64,000 nt of DNA from Streptosporangium carneum (GTDB lineage: Bacteria; Actinomycetota; Actinomycetes; Streptosporangiales; Streptosporangiaceae), in contig NZ_BSEV01000012.1 in the NCBI RefSeq assembly GCF_027922005.1, forward strand, positions 1 to 64,000. The letters run 5' to 3'. Below the pieces are notes generated by a model. The model saw only the letters and a list, made by a program, of their open reading frames with translations, was not told the origin of the DNA and did not search any database. Positions 26,870-35,113 of the stretch are shown here, piece after piece. Made by a program: the position numbers and the translations under genes. Each line of letters starts with the position of its first letter. Positions within the stretch are counted from its first letter, which is position 1.

Positions 26870-27843
26870 GCGGCATCAAGCAGACCGGTGAGAAGAACCT
26901 GATGTTCTTCTCCGGGCGCGCGTACCCGGAACTGGCCGAGGAGGTGGCCAGTCACCTCGGCGTCGACACGACGCCGACCACGCTGCGTGACTTCGCCAAC
27001 GGGGAGATCTACGCCCGCTACCGGGAGTCGGTGCGGGGTTGCGACGCCTTCGTGATCCAGAGTCACACCGGCCCCATCAACAAGTGGATCATGGAGCAGC
27101 TGATCATGGTGGACGCGCTCAAGCGCGCCTCCGCCAAGCGGATCACCGTGATCATGCCGTTCTTCGGCTACGCCCGCCAGGACAAGAAGGGGCGGGGGCG
27201 CGAGCCCATCACCGCCCGCCTGATGGCGGACCTGTTCAAGACCGCGGGCGCCGACCGGCTGATGTCGATCGACCTGCACACCTCCCAGATCCAGGGCTTC
27301 TTCGACGGTCCCGTCGACCACCTGTTCGCCATGCCCGTGCTGGTCAACTACCTCAAGGACAAGCTGGACCTGGAGAACACCACCATCGTCTCGCCCGACA
27401 CCGGCCGGGTGCGGCTGTCGGAGCGGTGGGCCGACACGCTGGGCACCCCGATGGCCTTCATCCACAAGCGCCGCGACCTCGACGTGGCCAACCAGGTGAA
27501 GGTCAACGAGGTCGTCGGCAAGGTGCGGGGCCGCACCTGCGTGCTGATCGACGACATGATCGACACCGCGGGCACGATCTGCAAGGCGGCCGACGCGCTG
27601 TACGAGCAGGGCGCGACCAACGTGCTCGTCGCCGCGACGCACGCGGTGTTCTCCGACCCCGCGGTCGACAGGCTGAAGAACTCCAAGATCTCCGAAGTGA
27701 TCGTCACCAACACGCTGCCGCTCGAAGAGGACAAGAGGTTCGACAAGCTCACCGTGCTGTCGATCGCCCCGCTGATCGCCCGCGCGATCACCGAGGTGTT
27801 CAGCGACGGCTCCGTGACGAGCCTGTTCGAGGGCGACAGCTGA
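26866..27843 (+). CDS. prs: Ribose-phosphate pyrophosphokinase (PRPP synthetase)
   Basis: The 325-aa cytosolic enzyme makes PRPP from ribose-5-P and ATP for nucleotide, His and Trp synthesis. Motifs: RDFANGEIYARY, the flexible-loop FFGYARQDKK, SIDLHTSQIQGFF, and the PRPP-binding VLIDDMIDTAGT. Length is normal. It is translationally linked through the mini-ORF to glmU, whose product also feeds nucleotide-sugar supply. Confidence 0.97.
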   Translation: MSGIKQTGEKNLMFFSGRAYPELAEEVASHLGVDTTPTTLRDFANGEIYARYRESVRGCDAFVIQSHTGPINKWIMEQLIMVDALKRASAKRITVIMPFFGYARQDKKGRGREPITARLMADLFKTAGADRLMSIDLHTSQIQGFFDGPVDHLFAMPVLVNYLKDKLDLENTTIVSPDTGRVRLSERWADTLGTPMAFIHKRRDLDVANQVKVNEVVGKVRGRTCVLIDDMIDTAGTICKAADALYEQGATNVLVAATHAVFSDPAVDRLKNSKISEVIVTNTLPLEEDKRFDKLTVLSIAPLIARAITEVFSDGSVTSLFEGDS

Positions 27844-27868
27844 CCTTCGAGGTCACACGCCACAACCC

Positions 27869-27904
27869 GGCCCGGTGGCCCGCACGGCTCACCGGGCCGT
27901 GCGG
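27869..27904 (+). terminator. Overlapping hairpins after prs
   Basis: Two 9-bp stems are possible: 27869-27877 with 27890-27898, and 27880-27888 with 27896-27904. They share bases, so only one can form at a time. They lie between the prs stop and rplY. A terminator is the simple reading; attenuation is possible but not supported further. Confidence 0.45.
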
Positions 27905-28010
27905 TCGCCACGCGCGATAAGCTGTACAGGTTCTGCACGCTCGTAACGCCTTCCGCTAGGGCGGGTGAGGGAGAGCGTGCCCTCCACCGAAGATCCCTAG
28001 GAGATCAGTC

Positions 28011-28628
28011 GTGTCCGAAGTAGTCATCAACGCCGAGTCCCGCTCCGACTTCGGCAAGGGCGCCGCCCGCAAGATCCGTCGCGAGCACAAGGTGCCCGTC
28101 GTCCTCTACGGCCACGGCACGGACCCCAGGCACCTGTCGCTGCCGGGCCACGAGCTCCTGCTCGCCCTGCGCACGCCGAACGTCCTGATCCGCCTCGAGG
28201 GCGCGGTCACCGAGCTGGCGCTGCCCAAGGGCGTCCAGCGTGACCCGATCAAGGGCTTCCTCGAGCACGTCGACCTCCTCCTCGTCAAGCGCGGCGAGAA
28301 GGTCACCGTCGACATCCCCGTCACCGTGACCGGCGAGGTCGCCGACGGCCTCCTCGACCAGCAGCTGGTCTCCGTCTCGGTCGAGGCCGAGGCCACCCAC
28401 ATCCCGACGGGCGTCGAGGTGGACGTCGAGGGCCTGGAGATCGGCGCCCAGATCACCGCGGGCGACCTGAAGCTTCCCAAGGGCACGACCCTGGTCGCCG
28501 ACCCCGAGACGCTGGTCCTGCACGTCACCGCCGCCCCGACCGCCGAGCCGGAGGCCGAGGCCGCCGAGGGCGAGCAGGCCGCTGAGGGCGAGGCCGCCGA
28601 GGCTGAGGCCGCCGAGGCCGCCGAGTAG
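28011..28628 (+). CDS. rplY: Ribosomal protein L25 (Ctc/TL5 form)
   Basis: The 205-aa protein binds 5S rRNA through its N-terminal domain (SRSDFGKGAARKIRR, HKVPVVLYG) and carries the C-terminal beta domain of the long Ctc form. The last ~30 residues are an Ala/Glu repeat tail (EAAEGEQAAEGEAAEAEAA). GTG at 28011 has AGGAGA seven bases upstream. The order prs-rplY-pth is the standard actinobacterial one. A strong hairpin follows. Confidence 0.96.
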   Translation: MSEVVINAESRSDFGKGAARKIRREHKVPVVLYGHGTDPRHLSLPGHELLLALRTPNVLIRLEGAVTELALPKGVQRDPIKGFLEHVDLLLVKRGEKVTVDIPVTVTGEVADGLLDQQLVSVSVEAEATHIPTGVEVDVEGLEIGAQITAGDLKLPKGTTLVADPETLVLHVTAAPTAEPEAEAAEGEQAAEGEAAEAEAAEAAE

Positions 28629-28646
28629 TCCTCTCCGCCACACCCT

Positions 28647-28678
28647 GTCAGGGCAGTCCGAGACCGGGCTGCCCTGAC
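28647..28678 (+). terminator. Hairpin terminator after rplY
   Basis: GTCAGGGCAG (28647-28656) pairs with CTGCCCTGAC (28669-28678); further pairs inside extend the stem to about 13 bp. No U-tract. Confidence 0.75.
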
Positions 28679-28705
28679 GCGCATCGGAGGGACCGTCAGG
28701 GACGG

Positions 28706-28918
28706 GTTCGGCTTGGGCGCGTCGGTGTCTGGCCTACGTGCTCAACCTCCCGTGTGGCCGGGACCGGTTGTCGGCTTGGGCGCGTCGGTGTCTGGACTGA
28801 GGAACGCAGGAGCGCAGCGACGGAGTGACGAGGGAAGACGCCGACCCGGAAGCGCCCAAGCCCGCGACGCCGCCAGGCGTCGCAAACAAGCAGGGCCCGC
28901 GACGCCGTCAGGCGTCGC
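28706..28918. repeat. Intergenic repeat cluster between rplY and pth
   Basis: The 316-bp gap carries no gene but several repeats. A ~24-bp word beginning CGGCTTGGGCGCGTCGG occurs twice on the plus strand (near 28707 and 28771), and a related copy with GGCTTGGGCGC appears inverted near 28843-28862. Two hairpins with identical arms follow: GCGACGCC/GGCGTCGC at 28864-28883 (loop GCCA) and 28899-28918 (loop GTCA), 35 bp apart. The composition suggests short interspersed palindromic elements. Confidence 0.6.
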
Positions 28919-28944
28919 AATAAACACGAGAAGGGAAGCCGACC

Positions 28945-29541
28945 GTGGACCGCTGGTTGGTCGTGGGCCTGGGGAATCCCGGCGCCGAGTACGCCGGGAA
29001 CCGGCACAACGCGGGCTTCATGGTGCTCGACGAGCTCGCCGCGCGGGCCGGCGGCAGGTTCAAGGCGCACAGATCGCGGGCCGAGGTGCTGGAGGGGCGG
29101 CTCGCGGGCGTCCCGGCCGTCCTGGCCAAGCCGCTGTCCTTCATGAACCTCTCCGGCGGCCCGGTGAAGGTCCTCACCGACTTCTACAAGGTGGACCCCG
29201 CCAGGGTGGTCGTCGTCCACGACGAGCTGGACATCCCGTACGGCGCGCTCAGGGCCAAGCTGGGCGGTGGCGACAACGGCCACAACGGGCTGAAGTCGAT
29301 CACCAAGTCCCTGGCGACCAAGGACTACCTGCGGGTGCGGTTCGGCATCGGCCGCCCGCCGGGCCGGATGGACGCCGCGACCTTCGTCCTGCGCGACTTC
29401 GCGACCGCCGAGCGCAAGGACCTGCCGTTCCTGGTCGACAGGGCGGCCGACGTCGTCGAGTCCCTCATCAGGGCGGGCCTGGAGGCGACGCAGAACGCCT
29501 TCCACACGGGAGACCTGAACATCTCGGGCCCGCCCAGATAG
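28945..29541 (+). CDS. pth: Peptidyl-tRNA hydrolase
   Basis: The 198-aa enzyme frees tRNA from peptidyl-tRNAs that drop off ribosomes. Motifs: [20 protein letters not shown] with the catalytic His, [22 protein letters not shown] with the catalytic Asp, and [14 protein letters not shown] start at 28945 follows GAGAAGGGA. It ends the conserved block; the accessory region begins after it. A short tandem repeat of CTGAGCGGGGC (three copies, 29568-29600) lies just downstream. Confidence 0.96.
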   Translation: MDRWLVVGLGNPGAEYAGNRHNAGFMVLDELAARAGGRFKAHRSRAEVLEGRLAGVPAVLAKPLSFMNLSGGPVKVLTDFYKVDPARVVVVHDELDIPYGALRAKLGGGDNGHNGLKSITKSLATKDYLRVRFGIGRPPGRMDAATFVLRDFATAERKDLPFLVDRAADVVESLIRAGLEATQNAFHTGDLNISGPPR

Positions 29542-29616
29542 TCTCGCCGGGCTTCGCACGGAGCCTGAGCGGGGCCTGAGCGGGGCCTGAGCGGGGCCGA
29601 TCCTGACGCTCGGATC

Positions 29617-30222
29617 TCAGGACTCGCCGAAGACCATGAGATTCTGGAGCAGCTCGGCCTGCTCCATCGCGTCGTCGAGGGCGTTGTGGGTGTGCGGTCG
29701 CGTCGACAGCAGGTGCTTGGGCATCTGCCGTTTGGTCGCCCACCCGACGGGCACGCCCGCCTTCGCCGCGTACATCGTCTTCATGTCGACGCAGCGGGAG
29801 TGCCCGAACGGCGAGGCTCCGGCGAAACGCATGAAGTACCAGTACATCCACATCCAGTCGTAGGAGAGTGGATACGCCGCCAGCACCGGTGTGCTGTTGC
29901 CGCACACCTCGCGGATCCAGACGGCGGCGTTCCTCATCGCCTCGGCCGGGTCCAGTCCCTCGCGGACCAGCGTCTCCCGGTCGAGCCCGCTGACGGCGAG
30001 CGCCTCCGGCACGTGGTCGTCGCTGATGGGACGCAGCTCGGCGTAGAACGTGTGGGCCCGCGGGTCGATCGGCTGGAAGTCCCTACCGGTCATCCTCCCC
30101 GCCACGACCATGCCGAAGCTGGACATCGAGTACGGTCCGGGAATCGGGCCGTCGGCCTCGACGTCCACAGAGATGTACGTTTCGGTCTTCAAACCTCGGG
30201 CCCCTGTTCTTCCCGCTAGCAT
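29617..30222 (-). CDS. 3'-5' exonuclease of the DEDDh (DnaQ-like) family
   Basis: The protein is about 200 aa. Exo I motif YISVDVEADG supplies the DxE pair, and the C-terminal THNALDDAMEQAELL gives the H and final D of a DEDDh fold. The middle shows PVLAAYPLSYDWMWMYWYF, in the Exo II region. Such proteins trim DNA or RNA 3' ends. The start is uncertain: ATG at 30222 lacks a ribosome site, and TTG at 30192 (weak GAGG upstream) would remove ten residues. It is divergent from the polysaccharide initiating transferase. The long frame beyond 30222 is a shadow. Confidence 0.8.
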   Translation of the reverse strand: MLAGRTGARGLKTETYISVDVEADGPIPGPYSMSSFGMVVAGRMTGRDFQPIDPRAHTFYAELRPISDDHVPEALAVSGLDRETLVREGLDPAEAMRNAAVWIREVCGNSTPVLAAYPLSYDWMWMYWYFMRFAGASPFGHSRCVDMKTMYAAKAGVPVGWATKRQMPKHLLSTRPHTHNALDDAMEQAELLQNLMVFGES

Positions 30223-30264
30223 TCGGTAACTGTCCGTTGGCATCTGGTTACGCAGGGGGAGCGT

Positions 30265-31710
30265 GTGCGCGACGTGACCGTCGTCCAGGCGACGCCGAGG
30301 GCCGTGCCCGTGAGCCGTCCGAGCGTGCCCGGCTGGGTCCGCCGGCACAGGGCGCGGGCTGTCGCCGCCGACATCGGCTCCGCCTCTCTCGCCGGGGCGC
30401 TCGCCCTGTTCGTTCGATTCGGCGAGGTTACTCCCTATGTGACCCCCTACGTGATGTTGAGCGCCGCGCTTCCCCTCGTCTGGGTCTGCGCGATCAGGGT
30501 CAACCGCGCCTACGAGCCCCGCCTGATCGGTCTCGGGGCCGAGGAGTTCCAGCGGATCTTCCAGTGCGGGTTCACGCTCACCGCCGCGCTGGCCATCGGG
30601 GCCTACGTGACCAAGACCGACGTGGCCAGGGGTTACGTGGTGCTGGCCGTTCCGCTGGCGACGGTGGTCACCATCCTCGCGAGGTACGGCCTGCGGCGCT
30701 CCCTGCACCGCAGGCGGGCCGCGGGGGCGTGCATGCGCAGGGTCGTGGCGGTCGGCCACCGCGCCGCGATCGTCGACCTGGTCCGCCGTTTCCGCAGGGA
30801 GCCCTACCACGGCATGGAGGTCGTCGGCGTCTGCATGCCCTACGACGGCATGGGAGACGTGGAGGGCGTGCCCGTCCTGGGTGGCATGTCCGACGTCCCG
30901 CTCGTGGTCGCCCAGCTCTCCGCCGACACCGTGGCGGTGCTGGCCTGTCCGGAGATGGACGGGGTCGCGCTGCGGCGTCTCGCCTGGCGTCTTGAGCGGA
31001 CCGCGACCGACCTGGTGGTCGCCCCGGCGCTGATGGAGGTGGCGGGGCCCCGGATCACGATCCGTCCCGCGGCCGGGCTTCCGCTGCTGCACGTCGACCA
31101 TCCCGAGCTCGCGGGTCTGCGCCAGCTGCTCAAGAACCTCTTCGACCGCGTCGGGGCGGGGCTGCTGCTGGTCGCCCTGGCGCCGCTGTTCGCCGTGCTG
31201 GCCGTGGCCGTGCGCGCCTCGAGCCCGGGTCCGGTGTTCTTCCGCCAGAGGCGGGTCGGCAGGGACGGGGCCGAGTTCACGATCTACAAGTTCCGGACGA
31301 TGGCCGTCGACGCCGAGCGGCGCAGGGCCGACCTCGCCGGTGACGGGCGGAGCATGCTGTTCAAGATCCGGAATGACCCGCGCATCACTCCCCTGGGCGC
31401 CCGGCTGCGACGTCACTCCCTGGACGAGCTGCCGCAGCTGATCAACGTGGTGTTCGGTCAGATGTCGCTGGTCGGTCCGAGGCCGCCGCTGCCCGAGGAG
31501 GTCGCCAGATACGGTGACGATGTCCGGCGCAGGCTGTTGGTCAAGCCGGGCATGACAGGCCTGTGGCAAGTGAGTGGGCGGTCTGACCTCTCTTGGGAGG
31601 AATCTGTACGGTTAGACCTGCGTTATGTGGAGAACTGGTCCCTGACACTGGACCTGCAGATCCTGTGGAAGACCTGGTCGGCTGTCGCGCGAGGGGCTGG
31701 AGCATATTGA
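30265..31710 (+). CDS. Polyprenyl-phosphate sugar-1-P transferase (WbaP/CpsE-like), polysaccharide initiation
   Basis: The 481-aa protein has four or five N-terminal TM segments, a nucleotide-binding-like middle domain, another TM hairpin (LLLVALAPLFAVLAVAVRASS), and a C-terminal catalytic domain: GPVFFRQRRVGRDGAEFTIYKFRTM, RRHSLDELPQLINV, MSLVGPRPPLPEE, KPGMTGLWQVSGRS. This family transfers a sugar-1-phosphate (often Gal or Glc) to undecaprenyl phosphate to start an exopolysaccharide. GTG at 30265 has AGGGGGAG upstream. Its stop overlaps the cysQ start (TGATG), tying glycan initiation to PAPS turnover in one transcript. Confidence 0.93.
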   Translation: MRDVTVVQATPRAVPVSRPSVPGWVRRHRARAVAADIGSASLAGALALFVRFGEVTPYVTPYVMLSAALPLVWVCAIRVNRAYEPRLIGLGAEEFQRIFQCGFTLTAALAIGAYVTKTDVARGYVVLAVPLATVVTILARYGLRRSLHRRRAAGACMRRVVAVGHRAAIVDLVRRFRREPYHGMEVVGVCMPYDGMGDVEGVPVLGGMSDVPLVVAQLSADTVAVLACPEMDGVALRRLAWRLERTATDLVVAPALMEVAGPRITIRPAAGLPLLHVDHPELAGLRQLLKNLFDRVGAGLLLVALAPLFAVLAVAVRASSPGPVFFRQRRVGRDGAEFTIYKFRTMAVDAERRRADLAGDGRSMLFKIRNDPRITPLGARLRRHSLDELPQLINVVFGQMSLVGPRPPLPEEVARYGDDVRRRLLVKPGMTGLWQVSGRSDLSWEESVRLDLRYVENWSLTLDLQILWKTWSAVARGAGAY

Positions 31711-32477
31711 TGACGATTCGCGACGATCACATTCTCGCCGCGAACCTGGCGACCGAGGCGGGCGAAAGACTCCTCGCGCTGCGTGAGAAGACGGGGTTCG
31801 ACGACCCGTCCGCGCTCCGCGCCGAGGGCGACACCGCCTCCCACCTGTTTCTGATGGAGGCGCTGACGGCCTCACGCCCAGGTGACAGTGTGCTGTCCGA
31901 GGAGGCGACCCAGGCGGAGCGTCTCGATCCCCGCCGCCTCACGGCCGAGCGCGTGTGGATCGTCGACCCGCTGGACGGCACCCGCGAGTTCGCCGAGGAG
32001 GGGCGCGCCGACTGGGCGGTCCACGTGGCGCTCTGGGAGCGCGGCGCGCTGACCGCCGGAGCGGTCGCGCTGCCCGCCGCGGGCAGGACGCTCTCGACCC
32101 TCGAACCCCCCGTGTTGCCCGAGCTCAGGGCGGGCGCCAGGCCGCGGATCGCGGTCAGCAGGACCAGGCCGCCCGAGTTCGTCAGGGAACTGGCCGACCT
32201 CGTGGGCGCCGACCTGGTGCCGATCGGCTCGGCGGGCGCCAAGATCTCCGCTGTCCTCACCGGACAGGTCGAGGCCTACGTGCACGCGGGCGGCCAGTAC
32301 GAATGGGACTCCGCCGCCCCGGTGGCCGTCGCGCTCGCCTCCGGAGCCCATGCCAGCCGCGTCGACGGTTCTCCCCTGACCTACAACCAGGGCGACCCCT
32401 CGCTGCCGGATATCCTTGTTTCCCTACCGGGACTGGCGCCGACGTTGCTCGCCGGAATCCGGGATCTCCACCGATAA
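31710..32477 (+). CDS. cysQ: 3'(2'),5'-bisphosphate nucleotidase (CysQ)
   Basis: The protein is 255 aa from ATG at 31710. It belongs to the lithium-sensitive inositol-phosphatase superfamily: VLSEEA gives the first metal Glu, VDPLDGTREFAEE is the DPxDG(T/S) motif, and QYEWDSAAPVAVA has the last metal Asp. CysQ converts PAP, the by-product of sulfotransferases, to AMP (and can act on PAPS). It shares one base with the upstream sugar-transferase stop and is followed by cysD/cysN. The context supports recycling of PAP for the sulfotransferases nearby. Confidence 0.92.
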   Translation: MTIRDDHILAANLATEAGERLLALREKTGFDDPSALRAEGDTASHLFLMEALTASRPGDSVLSEEATQAERLDPRRLTAERVWIVDPLDGTREFAEEGRADWAVHVALWERGALTAGAVALPAAGRTLSTLEPPVLPELRAGARPRIAVSRTRPPEFVRELADLVGADLVPIGSAGAKISAVLTGQVEAYVHAGGQYEWDSAAPVAVALASGAHASRVDGSPLTYNQGDPSLPDILVSLPGLAPTLLAGIRDLHR

Positions 32478-32496
32478 TCCCCGCTAGGAGAGTCAG

Positions 32497-33411
32497 ATGC
32501 TTCAGCGCGACTACACCACGTCGCAGCTCGATGTCCTCGAGGCAGAGGCCATTCACATCATGCGTGAGGTCGCGGCTGAGTTCGAGCGCCCCTGTCTGCT
32601 CTTCTCCGGCGGGAAGGACTCCATCGTCATGCTCCGCATCGCGGAGAAGGCGTTCTGGCCCGCGCCGATCCCGTTCCCGCTGATGCACGTCGACACCGGG
32701 CACAACTTCGCCGAGGTCATCGAGTTCCGCGACCGCAGGGCGGCGGAGCTGGGCGCCCGTCTCGTCGTGGCGAGCGTGCAGGACTCCATCGACGCCGGGC
32801 GCGTGGTCGAGGAGACGGGGCGCAGGGCCTCCCGCAACCGGCTGCAGACCACCACCCTGCTGGACGCGATCGAGGACAACGAGTACGACGCCGTGTTCGG
32901 CGGAGCCCGCCGCGACGAGGAGAAGGCCCGCGCCAAGGAGCGGGTGTTCTCCTTCCGCGACGACTTCGGCCAGTGGGACCCGAAGAACCAGCGCCCCGAG
33001 CTGTGGAACCTCTACAACTCGCGGATCCGCAAGGGCGAGCACATCCGGGTGTTCCCGCTGTCCAACTGGACCGAGCTCGACATCTGGGACTACATCCGCC
33101 GCGAGGGCATCGAGATCCCGTCGATCTACTACGCCCACACGCGCAAGGTGTTCGAGCGCGACGGCATGCTGCTGGCCGACAGCGAGTTCATCACCCGCGA
33201 CGAGGACGAGCAGCTCGTGGAGATGACGGTCCGCTACCGCACGGTGGGCGACGTGACCTGCACGGGCGCGGTGCAGTCCGCCGCCGCGACGGTCGAGGAG
33301 ATCATCGACGAGATCGCCGCGACCCGGCTCACCGAACGCGGCGCGACCCGCGCCGACGACCGGGCCTCCGAGGCGTCGATGGAAGACCGCAAGCGGGAGG
33401 GATACTTCTAG
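32497..33411 (+). CDS. cysD: Sulfate adenylyltransferase subunit 2 (ATP sulfurylase, PP-loop)
   Basis: The 304-aa subunit forms APS from sulfate and ATP with CysN. The PP-loop FSGGKDSIVML lies near residue 33; HVDTGHNFAEVIEFRD, FGGARRDEEKARAKER and RVFPLSNWTELDIWDYI are family motifs. AGGAGAG lies upstream of the ATG. It follows cysQ by 19 bp and precedes cysN after an unusual 193-bp spacer. With no APS/PAPS reductase nearby, sulfation rather than reduction is the likely sink. Confidence 0.96.
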   Translation: MLQRDYTTSQLDVLEAEAIHIMREVAAEFERPCLLFSGGKDSIVMLRIAEKAFWPAPIPFPLMHVDTGHNFAEVIEFRDRRAAELGARLVVASVQDSIDAGRVVEETGRRASRNRLQTTTLLDAIEDNEYDAVFGGARRDEEKARAKERVFSFRDDFGQWDPKNQRPELWNLYNSRIRKGEHIRVFPLSNWTELDIWDYIRREGIEIPSIYYAHTRKVFERDGMLLADSEFITRDEDEQLVEMTVRYRTVGDVTCTGAVQSAAATVEEIIDEIAATRLTERGATRADDRASEASMEDRKREGYF

Positions 33412-33421
33412 TGCGTGACGT

Positions 33422-33570
33422 CCTGTCGCACCGGCCCGTCCCCTCGTGGGAGGGGGCACGCGTGGTCCGGGGGGCACTTCCCGCAGGCGTCGCCCTGTCG
33501 CGCCGGCCGTTCCCGCCGGTGCAAGCCCAACCGCGTGTGGTCCGGGGCACGCTCCCGGCACAGCCTTCCC
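33422..33570. repeat. Imperfect ~72-bp tandem duplication between cysD and cysN
   Basis: CCTGTCGC(A/G)CCGGCC starts at 33422 and again at 33494, and TGGTCCGGGG occurs at 33463 and 33538. The two units are roughly 72-75 bp long and imperfect. The spacer has no credible gene. A frame open into cysN from 33446 exists, but its residues look like repeat translation. Confidence 0.6.
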
Positions 33571-33604
33571 GCGAAAGCCGTACGACCTCTGGAGAGCAGT
33601 TCTG

Positions 33605-34867
33605 ATGGACATCCTTCGCTTTGCCACGGCGGGAAGCGTCGACGACGGAAAGTCGACCCTCATCGGGCGGCTGCTCTTCGACTCCAAGGCCATCTTCGAA
33701 GACCAGCTCGAGGCCGTCGAGCGCACCTCCCGCGACCGCGGCACCGACTACACCGACCTGTCGCTGCTCACCGACGGCCTGCGGGCCGAGCGGGAGCAGG
33801 GCATCACCATCGACGTGGCCTACCGCTACTTCGCCACGCCCAAGCGCAAGTTCATCATCGCCGACACCCCGGGGCACATCCAGTACACCCGGAACATGGT
33901 CACCGGCGCCTCCACCGCGGACCTGGCGATCGTCCTGATCGACGCGCGCAAGGGCGTGCTGGAGCAGTCGCGGCGGCACGCCTTCCTGACCACGCTGCTG
34001 CGGGTGCCGCACCTGGTGCTGGCGGTCAACAAGATGGACCTGGTCGACTACTCCCAGGAGCGGTTCGAGGAGATCCGTGAGGAGTTCACCGCGTTCGCCT
34101 CCAAGCTGAACGCCCCCGACCTGACGTTCATCCCGATCTCCGCGCTGCACGGCGACAACGTGGTCTCCCGTTCGGAGAACATGCCGTGGTACAACGGCTC
34201 CTCGCTGCTGCACCACCTCGAGCACCTGCACATCGCCTCCGACCGGAACCTGGTCGACGTCCGCTTCCCGGTGCAGTACGTCATCAGGCCGCAGCGGGCC
34301 ACCGACCCGGCCTTCCACGACTACCGCGGCTACGCGGGCCAGGTCGCGGGCGGCGTGCTGAAGCCCGGCGACGAGGTGATGCACCTGCCCTCGGGGCTGA
34401 CCACGCGCATCGCCTCGATCGACACCTACGACGGCCCGGTGGACGAGGCGTTCCCGCCGATGGCGGTGACCCTCCGCCTCGAGGACGACATCGACATCTC
34501 CCGCGGCGACATGATCTGCCGTCCGAACAACCAGCCGCACGCCGCCCAGGAACTCGAGGCGATGGTCTGCTGGATGACCGACGCGAGCAAGCTCAGCCCG
34601 CGCACCAAGCTGACCATCAAGCAGACCACCCGCACGGCCCGTGCGCTGGTCCGCGACCTGCACTACCGCCTTGACGTCAACACCCTGCACCGCGACGAGT
34701 CGGCCCAGTCGCTCAGCCTGAACGAGATCGGCCGCGTCTCGCTCCGCGTGACCCAGCCCCTGTTCGTGGACGACTACGCGAGAAACCGCCTCACCGGCGG
34801 CTTCATCCTCGTGGACGAGGCCACCAACAACACCGTCGGCGCCGGGATGATCGTCGAAGCGCGGTAG
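33605..34867 (+). CDS. cysN: Sulfate adenylyltransferase subunit 1 (GTPase)
   Basis: The protein is 420 aa from ATG at 33605. It is an EF-Tu-like GTPase that drives APS formation by CysD. G1 is GSVDDGKSTLIGRLL, the switch region is EREQGITIDVAYRYF, G3 DTPGH, G4 NKMD. Domains II and III follow, and there is no fused APS-kinase domain; the length matches stand-alone CysN. APS kinase is supplied by a separate gene at 48065. An extended hairpin follows, closing the transcript. Confidence 0.96.
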   Translation: MDILRFATAGSVDDGKSTLIGRLLFDSKAIFEDQLEAVERTSRDRGTDYTDLSLLTDGLRAEREQGITIDVAYRYFATPKRKFIIADTPGHIQYTRNMVTGASTADLAIVLIDARKGVLEQSRRHAFLTTLLRVPHLVLAVNKMDLVDYSQERFEEIREEFTAFASKLNAPDLTFIPISALHGDNVVSRSENMPWYNGSSLLHHLEHLHIASDRNLVDVRFPVQYVIRPQRATDPAFHDYRGYAGQVAGGVLKPGDEVMHLPSGLTTRIASIDTYDGPVDEAFPPMAVTLRLEDDIDISRGDMICRPNNQPHAAQELEAMVCWMTDASKLSPRTKLTIKQTTRTARALVRDLHYRLDVNTLHRDESAQSLSLNEIGRVSLRVTQPLFVDDYARNRLTGGFILVDEATNNTVGAGMIVEAR

Positions 34868-34944
34868 CCCCTCCCGAGAAGCCCCTGGCGGTGGATCGCG
34901 CGGCCGGTTCCGGCGGCCACCGCCGCACACCAGGTGAGTCTCAC

Positions 34945-34991
34945 ACGGTCTCCTCCGACGCCCGCCGTACGCGGGTGACGGAGGAGACCGT
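34945..34991 (+). terminator. Strong hairpin after the cysQDN operon
   Basis: A 13-bp perfect stem (ACGGTCTCCTCCG at 34945-34957 with its complement at 34979-34991) encloses a second small stem CCCGC/GCGGG (34961-34965 with 34971-34975). Confidence 0.8.
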
Positions 34992-35113
34992 CGTGTTGTG
35001 CGGGCATGCCGGGAGGATGACGTCTCCCAGGTAGATCCTTTGTCTGTTCTCCGTCCTTTCGGTAACTCTCCGCGCTAGCCTCGGCACGTTCCGTATCCAT
35101 CGGGTAAGGATTC

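Noticed and set aside
28864-28918. Twin hairpins as a possible two-repeat CRISPR
   Set aside because: The units are palindromes only 35 bp apart with no spacer variety and no cas gene nearby.
33446-33604. N-terminal extension of cysN by 53 codons
   Set aside because: The extension is a translation of the tandem repeat; the family starts at the ATG at 33605.
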